This document shows, piece by piece, positions 17,601 to 25,457 of a stretch of 64,000 nucleotides of DNA (its first letter is position 1; each line of letters starts with the position of its first letter). Made by a program: the position numbers and the translations under genes. The DNA is from DAISJI01 sp964559835 (GTDB lineage: Bacteria; Acidobacteriota; Terriglobia; Terriglobales; Acidobacteriaceae), in NCBI GenBank assembly GCA_964559835.1, contig CAZLJE010000023.1:26492-90491 (forward strand). Direction: 5' to 3'. The notes beneath the pieces were generated by a model that was not told the DNA's origin, ran no database searches, and saw only the letters and a program-made list of their open reading frames with translations.

Positions 17601-17798
17601 GCCGGTCCACACGTCCGCCGAGACGCTGCGAATGCCGGCGGCGCCGAAAAGCTCAGATTCGAGCAGGGATTTGATCCGTGGCGCTTTGTGCAGACCGCGG
17701 ACTCGCAAGCGCGCGCGGCCCTGGACAGAAACGTGAATCGGAATAACCGGCCCGCAGGCCTGAGAGGTGGAGGAACCCTCAGCAGCGTGCATCAACAT
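14688..17798 (-). CDS. P-type cation-transporting ATPase (Ca2+-ATPase-like) with N-terminal HMA-like domain
   Basis: The 1036-residue pump has an N-terminal HMA-like fold (about residues 20-90; QGRARLRVRG, no CxxC), then a complete P2-type core. The core has the TGES actuator loop near 308, the PEGLP motif near 425, the phosphorylated DKTGT near 468, the MTGDGVNDGPALKAADVG hinge and the M6 segment LLWINVLTDVLP. PEGLP plus the N/D pair in M6 match SERCA-type ion ligands, so Ca2+ (or Mn2+) is more likely than copper. It is the first gene of a four-gene operon with a DUF5132-like protein and two cysteine-less HMA proteins. Confidence 0.85.
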   Translation of the reverse strand: MLMHAAEGSSTSQACGPVIPIHVSVQGRARLRVRGLHKAPRIKSLLESELFGAAGIRSVSADVWTGNVLVLYEGISVELLVAKIELLLGSESLAPEPKPEQAAIADRGSWFERLSTSVRRSERADGGDRHAGLLPPVPAQPSFRWHAKTVIEVVNAVGTSVARGLTAADARERLATYGPNSLPEPPRRSALAVLANQLKSLPVLLLLGSAVLSIATGGVADATVILLVVAMNATIGCVTEVQAEKTIATLTKVREPRVKVIRDGEVTLVEAPQVTMGDVLLLTPGTYIAADARLAQANDLTVAESILTGESLPVLKSTDTLAEDVLALGDRSNMVYCGTVVTGGSGIAIVIAVGANTEVGRIQALIATALRPQTPLERQLETLGRQMVWISSAVCGLVFLVGMLRGLGFLQMLRTAVSLAVAAVPEGLPTVATTTLSFGLWRLRKHNIVARHLDAIETLGSIQVICLDKTGTITLNRMVVVEASLGKQSFKLHGEEALAPEQAARNAALTRLLQTVVLCNDAETVDTGGVVQVEGSGTESALLRLALAYGIDIDQLRQGHPRFRVEHRTEQQAVMATWHHGSGGRWIIAAKGSPGDLLRHCGNIASGGKVKRLTPKQRAEIEAENERMAGEALRVLGVAWAEGEGETSGLNGDLTWLGLVGIADPPRKGMRNLMSAFHRAGIDTRVITGDQRMTAYAIGKRLGLSRSGRKLEVVDGTAVNEEPNGDLPDAHVFARVNPSDKLHIVRAMQARGQVVAMTGDGVNDGPALKAADVGVVLGKAGAETAREVADLVLMDDDLQSLITAIREGRAIYEDIQRSVHYITATNLSEILTMLGSVSAGFGQPLTARQLLWINVLTDVLPCLALAVEPPHADVMQRAPRDPQAALVTGRDYLRLGRQGAVMTAAGMGGYLYALARYGAGPQASTMAFLSLTAAQLLHAFSARSDQPIAGGDKLPSNRYLPLAIGGSLALEVLAMVFPPLRALLGLAPIGIIDALVCLTAGVTSLAVNEAFKLPNKEPLRALPAGVGQLVPTEQAA

Positions 17799-18131
17799 TT
17801 TCCTCGAACGCAGTTGAAAAACACGGCGCTCGGCGCAGTGTTAGGAATTGTTAATGGACTGGTTCGCTACTGGTACACAATGTCGGGGAGTGTACAGCGC
17901 GCGATATCTCGTGCGAATTTTGTCTAGGGCAGAAATGATGCGCTGCGGGTTTGGACTGTTGCCCATATCCGCATCGCAGGATCGAATTTGGTTGCGGGTG
18001 TGTCATGTTGCCGCATTGGTTTGCAACCAAAACCCTCGCGGCGTTATCGAATACCCATCTCCTGAAGACCGGCGGCGCGTCTTGCCGGTCCATTTCCCAC
18101 TGCGCTCTGCGCTTTTCCGTTCGCTTGTTCG
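17799..18131. other. divergent promoter region between ATPase operon and VTT gene
   Basis: No gene is seen here. Two inverted repeats are visible: GTACAC/GTGTAC (17873-17895) on the ATPase side, and TTTGGTTGC/GCAACCAAA (17987-18031) near the middle. Either could be a regulator site, but I cannot name the regulator. Confidence 0.4.
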
Positions 18132-18869
18132 GTGATGACCAACCCGCGTGTCAAAATCGTGTTCGTGTTGTTGCTCGCGCTCGCCGCATCAGCTTCTGCG
18201 TTCGCGCTGATGCGACCCGGACTCTGGCGACATTTCGTCGACAGCCAGGACCTCATCGCCCTACTTCGTGATCATTACGCAATGGGTGCACTGCTGTGCG
18301 TGAGCGTCGAGTTCCTGCAGGTGGTGGTGCCGCCGATTCCGGGGACGGTGGTCGAGTTTGCGATCGGCTATGTTTTCGGGCCGTGGGTTGGCTTCACTTT
18401 CGCGATGCTGGGCGCTTTGTTGGGTTCCGTAGCAAGCTTCGGTGTGGCCCGCGTGATCGGCCGGCCGGCAGTGGAACACGTGGTGAAGCGATCTTCGCTG
18501 GCGAAGCTGGATCGGCTGCTGGCGACGGCGCGCGGCAAAGCCGGCCTGCTCACAATTTTTCTGCTACCCAGCACGCCGAAAGACACCTTCTGCTATGCCG
18601 CCGGACTCTCCAGCCTGCGGACCGGGGAATTTTCGCTGATCGCGGGGCTTGGGCGAGCGCCGTCGGTGCTGTTGGGAGTGCTGATCGGCGCCGGAATCGC
18701 GAGCCGCGACCGGCACGAACAGGTCCTTGCCGGCGCTATCGTGGTGGTCGTCATCGCGGCGTATTGGTTGATCGTACGGCCGCGCTCCAGCCTAGGCCAC
18801 ACGTCACCGCCCGTCCCAATTGCGCGGGCTGTCCGGCAGACCGAAGCGCGCCGCAGAGAAGCGTCGTAA
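18132..18869 (+). CDS. TVP38/TMEM64 (VTT-domain) family membrane protein
   Basis: The 245-residue protein has about six hydrophobic segments and the VTT/SNARE-associated core: VPPIPGTVVEFAIGYVFGPWVGFTFAMLGALLGS, then a re-entrant region FLLPSTPKDTFCYAAGLSSL. Relatives (DedA/TVP38/TMEM64) are membrane proteins implicated in lipid scrambling and envelope homeostasis. GTG at 18132 or ATG at 18135 could start translation. It is divergent from the P-ATPase operon. Confidence 0.82.
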   Translation: MMTNPRVKIVFVLLLALAASASAFALMRPGLWRHFVDSQDLIALLRDHYAMGALLCVSVEFLQVVVPPIPGTVVEFAIGYVFGPWVGFTFAMLGALLGSVASFGVARVIGRPAVEHVVKRSSLAKLDRLLATARGKAGLLTIFLLPSTPKDTFCYAAGLSSLRTGEFSLIAGLGRAPSVLLGVLIGAGIASRDRHEQVLAGAIVVVVIAAYWLIVRPRSSLGHTSPPVPIARAVRQTEARRREAS

Positions 18870-18881
18870 ACGGACCGGCGC

Positions 18882-19571
18882 CTACTTCAGCTGCACCAGG
18901 ACGACGTGGTATTCGGAGCGGCCGTCGTTGCGGACGCGGTGGGTGCGAGCCTTATTTGAGTCGGCGAGGAAGTCGACCGTCCCTGCTTTCGAGCTTTCCG
19001 GTTTTCCCCAGGAACCACCCTGCGGCTGGGCGGAGGTCAGGCCGTCCGATATCTCCACGGCAACGGTGTCGTAAGCGTGGGCGTGGTACTCGGTCATCGC
19101 TGCCGGCGGGATGTGCACGTCGTACACGCGCACGTACTGGTTCTCGAACAGCCACTTGTGGTGAGACTCGATGAGCGCGCGGGGATCTTCTTTTGATGGC
19201 TGCTGGCTGAGTGGTTTTGCCGGTTCGCGAGCATCCTTCATTTCGACGACGATATTTTCGAGCGGCTGATCAAGATTGGTCACCGAGCGCTTGCCCGGAC
19301 CGCTCCATGCGATGTTGCCGGCAGGGACCTTCGTGGTTCGAGTCGTGCCGTCGGGCATGGTGAGGCGGACATCATTCGCGGTGAGCGCGATCACCACCCG
19401 TTGCGGGCGGTCGTGCATCGGCAGAGACTCGTTGGGCGCGATCGTCAGCCGGACGACGCGCACGCGCGCATCTTCGTACTCGACCTTCGCATTCTTCGGC
19501 GCGACAGAGACGAGGTCCTGAGCGAGAGCCATGGAAGAGACTAGGAGCAGGAACACCGTTGCCAAACTCAT
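18882..19571 (-). CDS. secreted double-cupin protein
   Basis: The 229-residue protein has a signal peptide (SLATVFLLLVSSMALAQ) and two cupin-like halves. The first is VRVVRLTIAPNESLPMHDRPQRVVIALTAN, and the second is VRVYDVHIPPAAMTEYHAHAYDTVAVEISDG, where the His-x-His pair is a typical metal site. The first half has lost most metal ligands. It is probably periplasmic, with unknown substrate. It converges with the VTT gene, leaving 12 bases between the two stops. Confidence 0.75.
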   Translation of the reverse strand: MSLATVFLLLVSSMALAQDLVSVAPKNAKVEYEDARVRVVRLTIAPNESLPMHDRPQRVVIALTANDVRLTMPDGTTRTTKVPAGNIAWSGPGKRSVTNLDQPLENIVVEMKDAREPAKPLSQQPSKEDPRALIESHHKWLFENQYVRVYDVHIPPAAMTEYHAHAYDTVAVEISDGLTSAQPQGGSWGKPESSKAGTVDFLADSNKARTHRVRNDGRSEYHVVLVQLK

Positions 19572-19695
19572 GCTTCACCTTACGGCCTGACGACTAATTG
19601 CGTCAGTGAGTTATAGAACAACTCGCCATCTTAATCTCCCGTCTATTCATCTGGGATTAACAACGTAAAACGTCCTCCTACACACCAAGGGAGCA

Positions 19696-20259
19696 ATGAT
19701 GGCGAAAAATGGCAAGAATCGTAACGGCGCGATGGCGAACCCGACGTTGCTGAAGCCGTTGAACAAAAAGGATGACCTGGTGCGGGTGGTCGTCGAGACG
19801 CCGAAGGGCAGCCGGAACAAGTTTGCCTTCGATGTGAAAGACGAAGTCTTCACCTTGAAGAAGGTGTTGCCGGCGGGCATGGAGTTTCCCTATGACTTCG
19901 GTTTCGTACCGCGAACGCGTGCCGAGGATGGCGATCCGGTGGATGTGCTGATCCTGATGGAGGAGCCAGCGTTCCCCGGTTGCGTACTGCAGTGCCGCCT
20001 AATCGGCGTCATCGAAGGCGAGCAGCAGACAAAGGACGGAAAAAAGGTGCGAAACGACCGACTGCTGGCGGTCGAGGCCGGTAATCACGCCCACTCCGAT
20101 ATCAATCACGTGAATGAATTACCGCAGAGATTGCTACGCGAAATCGGTGAGTTCTTCGTCAATTACCACCGCTTGGACGGCAATCGTTTCCACGTAATCG
20201 GGGTGAAAGGTCCCGCCGAGGCCCGGCGCTGCATCGACGCCGGGCGGGCAGCTGCGTAG
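19696..20259 (+). CDS. ppa: inorganic pyrophosphatase (family I)
   Basis: This soluble enzyme hydrolyses pyrophosphate to phosphate. The 187-residue protein holds FPYDFGFVPRTRAEDGDPVDVLILMEEPAFPG, including the metal-binding signature D-G-D-P-x-D. The length is slightly above the usual 170-180. Starts at both tandem ATGs (19696 or 19699) are possible. The DUF6328-like gene follows after three bases, so the two are probably co-transcribed. Confidence 0.9.
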   Translation: MMAKNGKNRNGAMANPTLLKPLNKKDDLVRVVVETPKGSRNKFAFDVKDEVFTLKKVLPAGMEFPYDFGFVPRTRAEDGDPVDVLILMEEPAFPGCVLQCRLIGVIEGEQQTKDGKKVRNDRLLAVEAGNHAHSDINHVNELPQRLLREIGEFFVNYHRLDGNRFHVIGVKGPAEARRCIDAGRAAA

Positions 20260-20262
20260 CGC

Positions 20263-21201
20263 ATGCCACGCCTGAGCGACCATATCGAAAACGTGCTCAA
20301 CGAAACGCGCATGCTCCTGCTCGGCGGGCAGGTGCTGCTCGGATTCACGTACCGGATCTGCTTCGAAGCGGCGTTCGAGCGACTTCCGGCAGGGGCGCGG
20401 TACGTCGAGGTGATCGGGCTGGCCATCATGACGACTGGCCTCGCGTGGCTGGTATGGCCGGCGGCCTTCCATAGAATCGCCGAAAATGGATGGCAGACGC
20501 AGCGGATCCACGAGTTTACGACGGACGTACTGGATTGGGCGCTGTTGCCGTTTTGTGTCGGGCTGGGCATGAGCTTCTACCCGGTGTGTGTTGCCTTGCA
20601 AGTTCCGCACGCGAAACTGATCTCGACGGCGGCCGGGTGCCTCGCTCTCGGCGCATGGTACGGCGGAGCCGCGCTGCACCGCCACGCCGGCGCACGGGAG
20701 CACGCCGGGAAACGGCTTCTTCAAGAGGAGCGACGGCAGCCCGATGACCTGCCTGAGCGGATCAAGAAGGTGCTTATCGAGTGCCGCATGGCGCTGCCCG
20801 GAGCGCAGGCGTTCCTCGGCTTCCAGTTCGCCATCGTTTTTTCGGAGGCGTTCGCAAAGCTGCCGCGCGAGTTGCAGTGGATCCATTTCGCGAGTCTCAT
20901 CGCCATGACGTGCTCCATCGTGCTGTTGATCGCGCCCGCTGCTTACCACCGGCTGGCCGAGGCAGGCGAGGACTCCGAGCACTTTCACCAGGTCGCGAGC
21001 TACCTGCTGCTGGCAGGGCTTGCGTTCCTGGCGCCGGGGATGGCGGGCGATCTGTACGTCGTGCTGGCGAAGGTCACGAGATCGCAAACGATCAGTATTG
21101 CGGTCGCGGGCGGATTGTTGGTCGCGTCGTACGCGCTGTGGTTCGGAGTCAGCCTGCTCAAGCGGCGGCCGGAGGCGTCCGATACACCCGCGCACTTATA
21201 G
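20263..21201 (+). CDS. duplicated DUF6328-like membrane protein
   Basis: The 312-residue protein consists of two similar halves. Each starts with a short helix and an L-x-E-x-R-M core (IENVLNETRMLLLGGQVLLGFTYRICFEAAFERLP; IKKVLIECRMALPGAQAFLGFQFAIVFSEAFAKLP), followed by membrane helices ending in P-A-A-(F/Y)-H-R. This resembles DUF6328, normally a single ~150-residue unit, so this looks like a tandem fusion. Function is unknown. It is encoded right after ppa, and an 11-bp-stem hairpin follows the stop. Confidence 0.7.
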   Translation: MPRLSDHIENVLNETRMLLLGGQVLLGFTYRICFEAAFERLPAGARYVEVIGLAIMTTGLAWLVWPAAFHRIAENGWQTQRIHEFTTDVLDWALLPFCVGLGMSFYPVCVALQVPHAKLISTAAGCLALGAWYGGAALHRHAGAREHAGKRLLQEERRQPDDLPERIKKVLIECRMALPGAQAFLGFQFAIVFSEAFAKLPRELQWIHFASLIAMTCSIVLLIAPAAYHRLAEAGEDSEHFHQVASYLLLAGLAFLAPGMAGDLYVVLAKVTRSQTISIAVAGGLLVASYALWFGVSLLKRRPEASDTPAHL

Positions 21202-21210
21202 GTGTTGTGA

Positions 21211-21240
21211 TCACGAGCGGCAAAATAAAGCCGCTCGTGA
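21211..21240. terminator. perfect 11-bp-stem hairpin between convergent genes
   Basis: TCACGAGCGGC (21211-21221) and GCCGCTCGTGA (21230-21240) pair perfectly around an AAAATAAA loop. It lies between the DUF6328-like gene and the chaplin-like gene on the other strand and probably serves both; no clear U-tract follows. Confidence 0.6.
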
Positions 21241-21274
21241 GAGCGGCTCAGAAGTACTTCAGCGCCTGGCTGGC

Positions 21275-21610
21275 TCACTTCGTCGTTTGCGACTTCATCT
21301 GGTTTTGCACGATCGAGTTCAACGCGGAGTTATCGCTCTTCGCCGTGCAGGTGTTATTTCCCTGCTGCACTTGCGACGTCAGCACGTTCACGCTGATTCC
21401 GCACACTGCCGCGGCCACGTCGATGGGCGCTTGTACCGTCACCGGGATCTGGCTCACGTCCACGTTGATGTTTTTGGCGATTTCGGTCTTGATGTTCGAC
21501 ACGTTGACGTTGACGAGGTTGCCGGCGTTCACCTGTGCGAAGCCGAATGTGCCCACGAGCAACAGGCAGGTGAGCAGGATACCGACAGCTGTTTTTCTAG
21601 ACTGCTGCAT
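21275..21610 (-). CDS. secreted chaplin-like small protein
   Basis: This 111-residue protein has a clear signal peptide (about 1-29) and a Val/Asn-rich mature part. The segment IPVTVQAPIDVAAAVCGISVNVLTSQVQQGNNTC (described by parts) matches the actinobacterial chaplin pattern: V-P-V-x-V upstream, then C-G-x-x-V-N-V and G-N-x-x-C. The two cysteines (70 and 88) have exactly 17 residues between them, as in chaplins. Chaplins are secreted amyloid-forming surfactants that coat aerial structures. Here a surface-active or coat role is inference. The second half (NSALNSIVQNQMKSQ) is unlike chaplins. Confidence 0.6.
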   Translation of the reverse strand: MQQSRKTAVGILLTCLLLVGTFGFAQVNAGNLVNVNVSNIKTEIAKNINVDVSQIPVTVQAPIDVAAAVCGISVNVLTSQVQQGNNTCTAKSDNSALNSIVQNQMKSQTTK

Positions 21611-22057
21611 GAACCGTCCTCCTCAATTTTTCCTTGCGGATACATATAAGAAGTCCACCGCGATTATTCGGGATGCTTGCAACCCCCCATCGGTGCGCCT
21701 TTTTCGCAAGTGGCGCGCGAGAGAAGACAGCGTCGTATTGCTACTGGTGCTACGGCTCCGACGGACGCGCGGAGTCCACGCGGATCACTGCGGATTACGC
21801 GGGGTAAGTCGACAATCGTAGGTCCAGCTGGGGCGTTTTCCTGAAAACGTCCGGTTTTGGCAGCAGAGTGACAGGCGAGACGCCTGTGCTACGAAAAACA
21901 GGCGGTTGTGACCGCCTCACAAGTGGTTGTGACCACACTCACTGCCCGCACGTGCCGGGCAGGCCTACTCTCGGCAGTTAACGTGGGAAAGCCCCACCCT
22001 ATCGCAAAAAGCGGGCGATAAGGGTGGGGCAACCGACGTCCAACCGGAGAGGGGCAC
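21611..22057. repeat. gene-free stretch with a chain of REP-like palindromes
   Basis: After ~250 featureless bases come several small perfect palindromes: ACAGGCG-aga-CGCCTGT (21871-21887), GGCGGT-tgtg-ACCGCC (21901-21916), GTGGT-tgtg-ACCAC (21923-21936). A 15-bp stem follows, built from GCCCCACCCT plus ATCGC at 21991-22005 and GCGAT plus AGGGTGGGGC at 22015-22030. The last relates to the CCCACCCTAGC hairpins at 55.4 and 58.3 kb and ends 27 bases before the transketolase start. Confidence 0.65.
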
Positions 22058-24127
22058 ATGGCGATCGTTGACTCAACCAGCGGAAAGGTCGTTCGCGACT
22101 ACAACGTCGAAGAGCTAAAAGAACAGGCGAAGCTGATGCGCGGCTACGACCTTGCGGCGCTGTGCGCGGCGGGCAGCGGACACGCCGGCGGCACGCTGTC
22201 GATCATGGACATCGCGGCGGCGCTGTACCTGAAAGTGCTCAACCACGACCCGAAGAACCCGAATTGGCCGGAGCGCGACCGCGTCATCTGGTCTACCGGA
22301 CACAAGGCGCCCAGCCTGTACATCGGCCTGGGGTTCGCCGGGTACTTCGACAAGAGCGACGTGGTCACGCTCCGCAAACTGTATTCGCCATTCCAGGGGC
22401 ACCCGCACTGGCTGAAACTGGCGGGCGTGGAAGCGTCCACCGGCTCGCTGGGGCAGGGATTGAGCATCGCCGTCGGCCTCGCCATCTCTGCCAAGCTGGA
22501 TAAGAAGGGCAACTCGGTGTTCTGCATCATGGGCGATGGCGAGCAGCAGGAAGGCCAGGTCTGGGAAGCGGCGATGGAAGCCGCGCACTACAAGCTGAAC
22601 AACCTGGTCGCGATCGTCGACTACAACCGTCTCCAGATCGATGGGCGCGTGAACGATGTGATGAACATCGACCCCATCGAAGAAAAGTACCGTTCGTTCG
22701 GATGGGACGTGATCCGAATTAACGGCCACGATATGGAGCAGGTCGTCACCGCGTTGCAGGCGGGAAAACGGCGCGCGGGCAATGGTGTGCAGAAGCCGCT
22801 GTGCATCGTGGCCGAGACCATCAAGGGCAAGGGCATCAGCTTCTGCGAGGACGTCGCCGGCTGGCACGGCAGGGCCACCAACCTGGAGGAGACGAAGAAA
22901 GGGCTGGCGGAGCTTGGTGTCGCCGACAAGATCGACCTCGACGCGCTGCTGGACAAGGCGAAGACGTACCAGAAGGACGTCGATAAGAAGCTCGACGCCA
23001 AGATGCCGCACTTCAGCCGCGATTACTGGTGGAACTCAGCGCTCGACATGCAGGTGAAGATGAAACCGACGCGCATGGGCTTCGGCGAGTCGCTGGCCGA
23101 AAACGGCAGTGATGAGCGCGTCTGCTGCCTGGGGTTGGACATCTCCGGGTCGATCACCATCAGCGACTTCTACAGCAAGAACCCGGAACGCAAGCCGCGC
23201 TGGCTGAGCATGGGCATCGCCGAGCAGTCGGCGACCGCCGTCGCCGCCGGACTGGCGCGCGAAGGCAAGCTGCCGGTCTTCGGCACCTACGCGACGTTTG
23301 CGGTCGGCCGCAACCTCGACCAGATCCGCACTACCGTGTGTTACGGCAACTTCAACGTGCTGATCGCGGGCGCGCACGGCGGCGTCTCGGTCGGGCCGGA
23401 CGGCGCGACGCACCAGGCGTTGGAAGACCTGAGTGCCGTTTGCAGCCTGCCGAACATGAACGTCGTCGTGCCGTGCGACAGCGTGGAAACGAAGAAGGCC
23501 ACGACGTATCTGCTGTTGAAGCACCAGGGTCCGAAGTACATCCGGTTCGCGCGCGAGGCGACGCCGATCGTCACGGACGAGAACACGCCGTTCGTCTTCG
23601 GCAAAGCGAATGTCATCCGGCTGCGCACGGCGGACAAGGACTTCCTGAGAGCGTTCGAGACCCGCCTGGAAGCGAACTACCGCAACGAGGGCGAAGACCT
23701 GGCGATCATCGCGAATGGGCCGATGGTTCCCGAGGCGATGCGCGCGGCGTACATCCTGAAGCAGGAGTTCGGCTACGAGACGCGCATCATCAACCTGCAC
23801 ACGCTGAAGCCGGTGGATGAGGGCGCGATCATTCGCGCCGCCAAGGACACGGGCGTGGTCATCACGGCGGAAGAGCACCAGATCGGCCCGGTGGCGTGGA
23901 AGGTCAGCAACGTCATTACTGCCAGCCCCGAGCTGTACGGGACGCCGGTGATCACGGGCGCGATCGGCGTGAAGGACCGCTTCGGCGACTCGGGCGCGCC
24001 CTGGGAGCTGATCAAGGAGTTCGAGGTGTCGGCCGAGCACATCGCGCAGAAGGCGCTCGAACTCATGAAGTTGAAGAAGAAGCGGATCGTCTGCCCGATC
24101 GAGCCGGAGCTGGTCACGGTCCGGTAA
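22058..24127 (+). CDS. tkt: transketolase
   Basis: Transketolase moves two-carbon units between sugar phosphates in the pentose phosphate pathway using thiamine diphosphate. The 689-residue protein has AAGSGHAGGTLSIMDIAAALYL at the N-terminus and the TPP-binding GDGEQQEGQVWEAAMEAAHYKLNNLVAIVDYN, followed by the pyrimidine-binding and C-terminal domains in one chain. This is the full-length form, not split subunits. ATG at 22058 follows a GGAGAGGGG ribosome site. It may form a unit with the dehydrogenase gene 150 bases downstream. Confidence 0.94.
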   Translation: MAIVDSTSGKVVRDYNVEELKEQAKLMRGYDLAALCAAGSGHAGGTLSIMDIAAALYLKVLNHDPKNPNWPERDRVIWSTGHKAPSLYIGLGFAGYFDKSDVVTLRKLYSPFQGHPHWLKLAGVEASTGSLGQGLSIAVGLAISAKLDKKGNSVFCIMGDGEQQEGQVWEAAMEAAHYKLNNLVAIVDYNRLQIDGRVNDVMNIDPIEEKYRSFGWDVIRINGHDMEQVVTALQAGKRRAGNGVQKPLCIVAETIKGKGISFCEDVAGWHGRATNLEETKKGLAELGVADKIDLDALLDKAKTYQKDVDKKLDAKMPHFSRDYWWNSALDMQVKMKPTRMGFGESLAENGSDERVCCLGLDISGSITISDFYSKNPERKPRWLSMGIAEQSATAVAAGLAREGKLPVFGTYATFAVGRNLDQIRTTVCYGNFNVLIAGAHGGVSVGPDGATHQALEDLSAVCSLPNMNVVVPCDSVETKKATTYLLLKHQGPKYIRFAREATPIVTDENTPFVFGKANVIRLRTADKDFLRAFETRLEANYRNEGEDLAIIANGPMVPEAMRAAYILKQEFGYETRIINLHTLKPVDEGAIIRAAKDTGVVITAEEHQIGPVAWKVSNVITASPELYGTPVITGAIGVKDRFGDSGAPWELIKEFEVSAEHIAQKALELMKLKKKRIVCPIEPELVTVR

Positions 24128-24134
24128 AGAAAAA

Positions 24135-24216
24135 ACGCCACGGCTTTACACGGATACACACGGATGAACCGAGAGAATTTTATCCGTGAAGATCCGTGTA
24201 GATCCGTGGCTTGTTT
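24135..24216. repeat. degenerate repeat dyad (ATCCGTG family)
   Basis: GCCACGGCTTTACACGGATACACACGGAT is answered by ATCCGTGAAGATCCGTGTAGATCCGTGGC, giving a long interrupted stem between tkt and the dehydrogenase gene. A related single arm (ATCCGCGTTCATCCGCG) is present at about 55199. Confidence 0.7.
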
Positions 24217-24277
24217 TACGTCTGCTTGAGTCAATCGGCTGTTCTCCCGTAATCTGGTGGGTTTGACGGGGTGAGAA

Positions 24278-25384
24278 ATGGCCGACCGTAAGTTTCGAGT
24301 TTTTGCCACCTGCCAGATCGGCGAAGCCATCGACCTGCTGCGCCAGCGCGGTTACGAGGTCGAGGTCTATAGTGGTCCCGAAGCGCCGCCGAAGAAACTC
24401 ATCGTGGAAAAGACGGCGAGCGGCATCGATGGCCTGATCACCACGCTGCGTGATCCTATCGACGCGGAAGTCTTCGAGGCCGGCAAGGGACACCTGAAGG
24501 TCGTGGCGCAGATTGCCGTCGGCTTCGACAACATCAACCGCGCGGACGCAAATAAATACAAAGTCCCCTTTACGCATACTGCCGATGTCCTGACCGAGGC
24601 GACGGCGGAGTTCGCGTTCTTCATGCTGGGAGCTTTGGCCCGCCGCTTGTGGGACGCGGAAAAGCTCACGCGCGAGAATCAGTGGGGCGCATGGCATCCG
24701 TTCCTGCCATTTCTCGGCGACGAAGTAACGGGAAAGACGATCGCCATCATCGGCACCGGGCGGATCGGGCTGGCGATGATCAAGAAGTGCAGCGGCTTCG
24801 ACATGAACATCCTCTGTTACGACCCGGCGTACCAGAACCACGATTTCGTTGCCGGCATACAAAAGATCAAGGACCTGCAGCACTCCAGCGGGATCTCGCG
24901 CGAGCGCACGTGGATCAAGTACGTCGGATTGGACGAGGCACTGCAACAGGCGGATTACATCAGCATCCACGTGCCGCTGATCCGGCCGGGCGAAAGCGAG
25001 ACGCCCACGTTGCACCTCGTGAACGAGAAAACATTGCGCATGATGAAACCGAACGCGATGCTAGTGAACACGTCGCGCGGGCCGGTCGTCGACGAGAAAG
25101 CGTTGGCGAAGGCGCTGAAAGAGAATTGGATCGCCGGCGCGGCGCTGGACGTTTACGAGAAAGAGCCGCTGCCGGCGGATTCGCCGCTGCGTGATCCGGC
25201 GATCGAAGACCGCTGCCGTTTGTATCCGCATTTCGCCAGCGCGGCGAAGATCACGCGCTTGTCGACGGATCCGTCGAAAGGCATGGCCGGGCGCTGCGTG
25301 CAGGGATTAATCGACGTGCTGGAGAAGCACTACGGCGGCGATCCGAGCAAGATGCCGTACGTGGTGAATAAAGAAGCTTTTTAG
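24278..25384 (+). CDS. D-isomer 2-hydroxyacid dehydrogenase (glyoxylate reductase-like)
   Basis: The 368-residue protein belongs to the D-2-hydroxyacid dehydrogenases, which reduce 2-oxoacids with NAD(P)H. It shows QIAVGFDNINRADANKYKVPFTHT, the NAD-binding IAIIGTGRIGLAMIKKC, the catalytic Arg in VNTSRGPVVDE, the catalytic Glu in YEKEP and the His in PHFASA. The pattern is closest to glyoxylate/hydroxypyruvate reductases. A ~25-residue insert (KIKDLQHSSGISRERTWIK) follows the Rossmann core. The physiological substrate is not fixed by sequence. Confidence 0.85.
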   Translation: MADRKFRVFATCQIGEAIDLLRQRGYEVEVYSGPEAPPKKLIVEKTASGIDGLITTLRDPIDAEVFEAGKGHLKVVAQIAVGFDNINRADANKYKVPFTHTADVLTEATAEFAFFMLGALARRLWDAEKLTRENQWGAWHPFLPFLGDEVTGKTIAIIGTGRIGLAMIKKCSGFDMNILCYDPAYQNHDFVAGIQKIKDLQHSSGISRERTWIKYVGLDEALQQADYISIHVPLIRPGESETPTLHLVNEKTLRMMKPNAMLVNTSRGPVVDEKALAKALKENWIAGAALDVYEKEPLPADSPLRDPAIEDRCRLYPHFASAAKITRLSTDPSKGMAGRCVQGLIDVLEKHYGGDPSKMPYVVNKEAF

Positions 25385-25387
25385 AAA

Positions 25388-25457
25388 CAGTTGTAAGTTG
25401 AAAGTTGTACGTTGTAAGTTGCCGAACTTGCAACTTATAACTTGGAACTTACAACTG
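25388..25457. repeat. degenerate repeat dyad (GTTGTAAGTT) overlapping purQ 3' end
   Basis: CAGTTGTAAGTT and AACTTACAACTG form the ends of a stem packed with GTTGTA/AACTTG-type units. It lies between the dehydrogenase and convergent purQ. The final codons of purQ (VVSSKL-stop) are made of this repeat. Confidence 0.7.
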
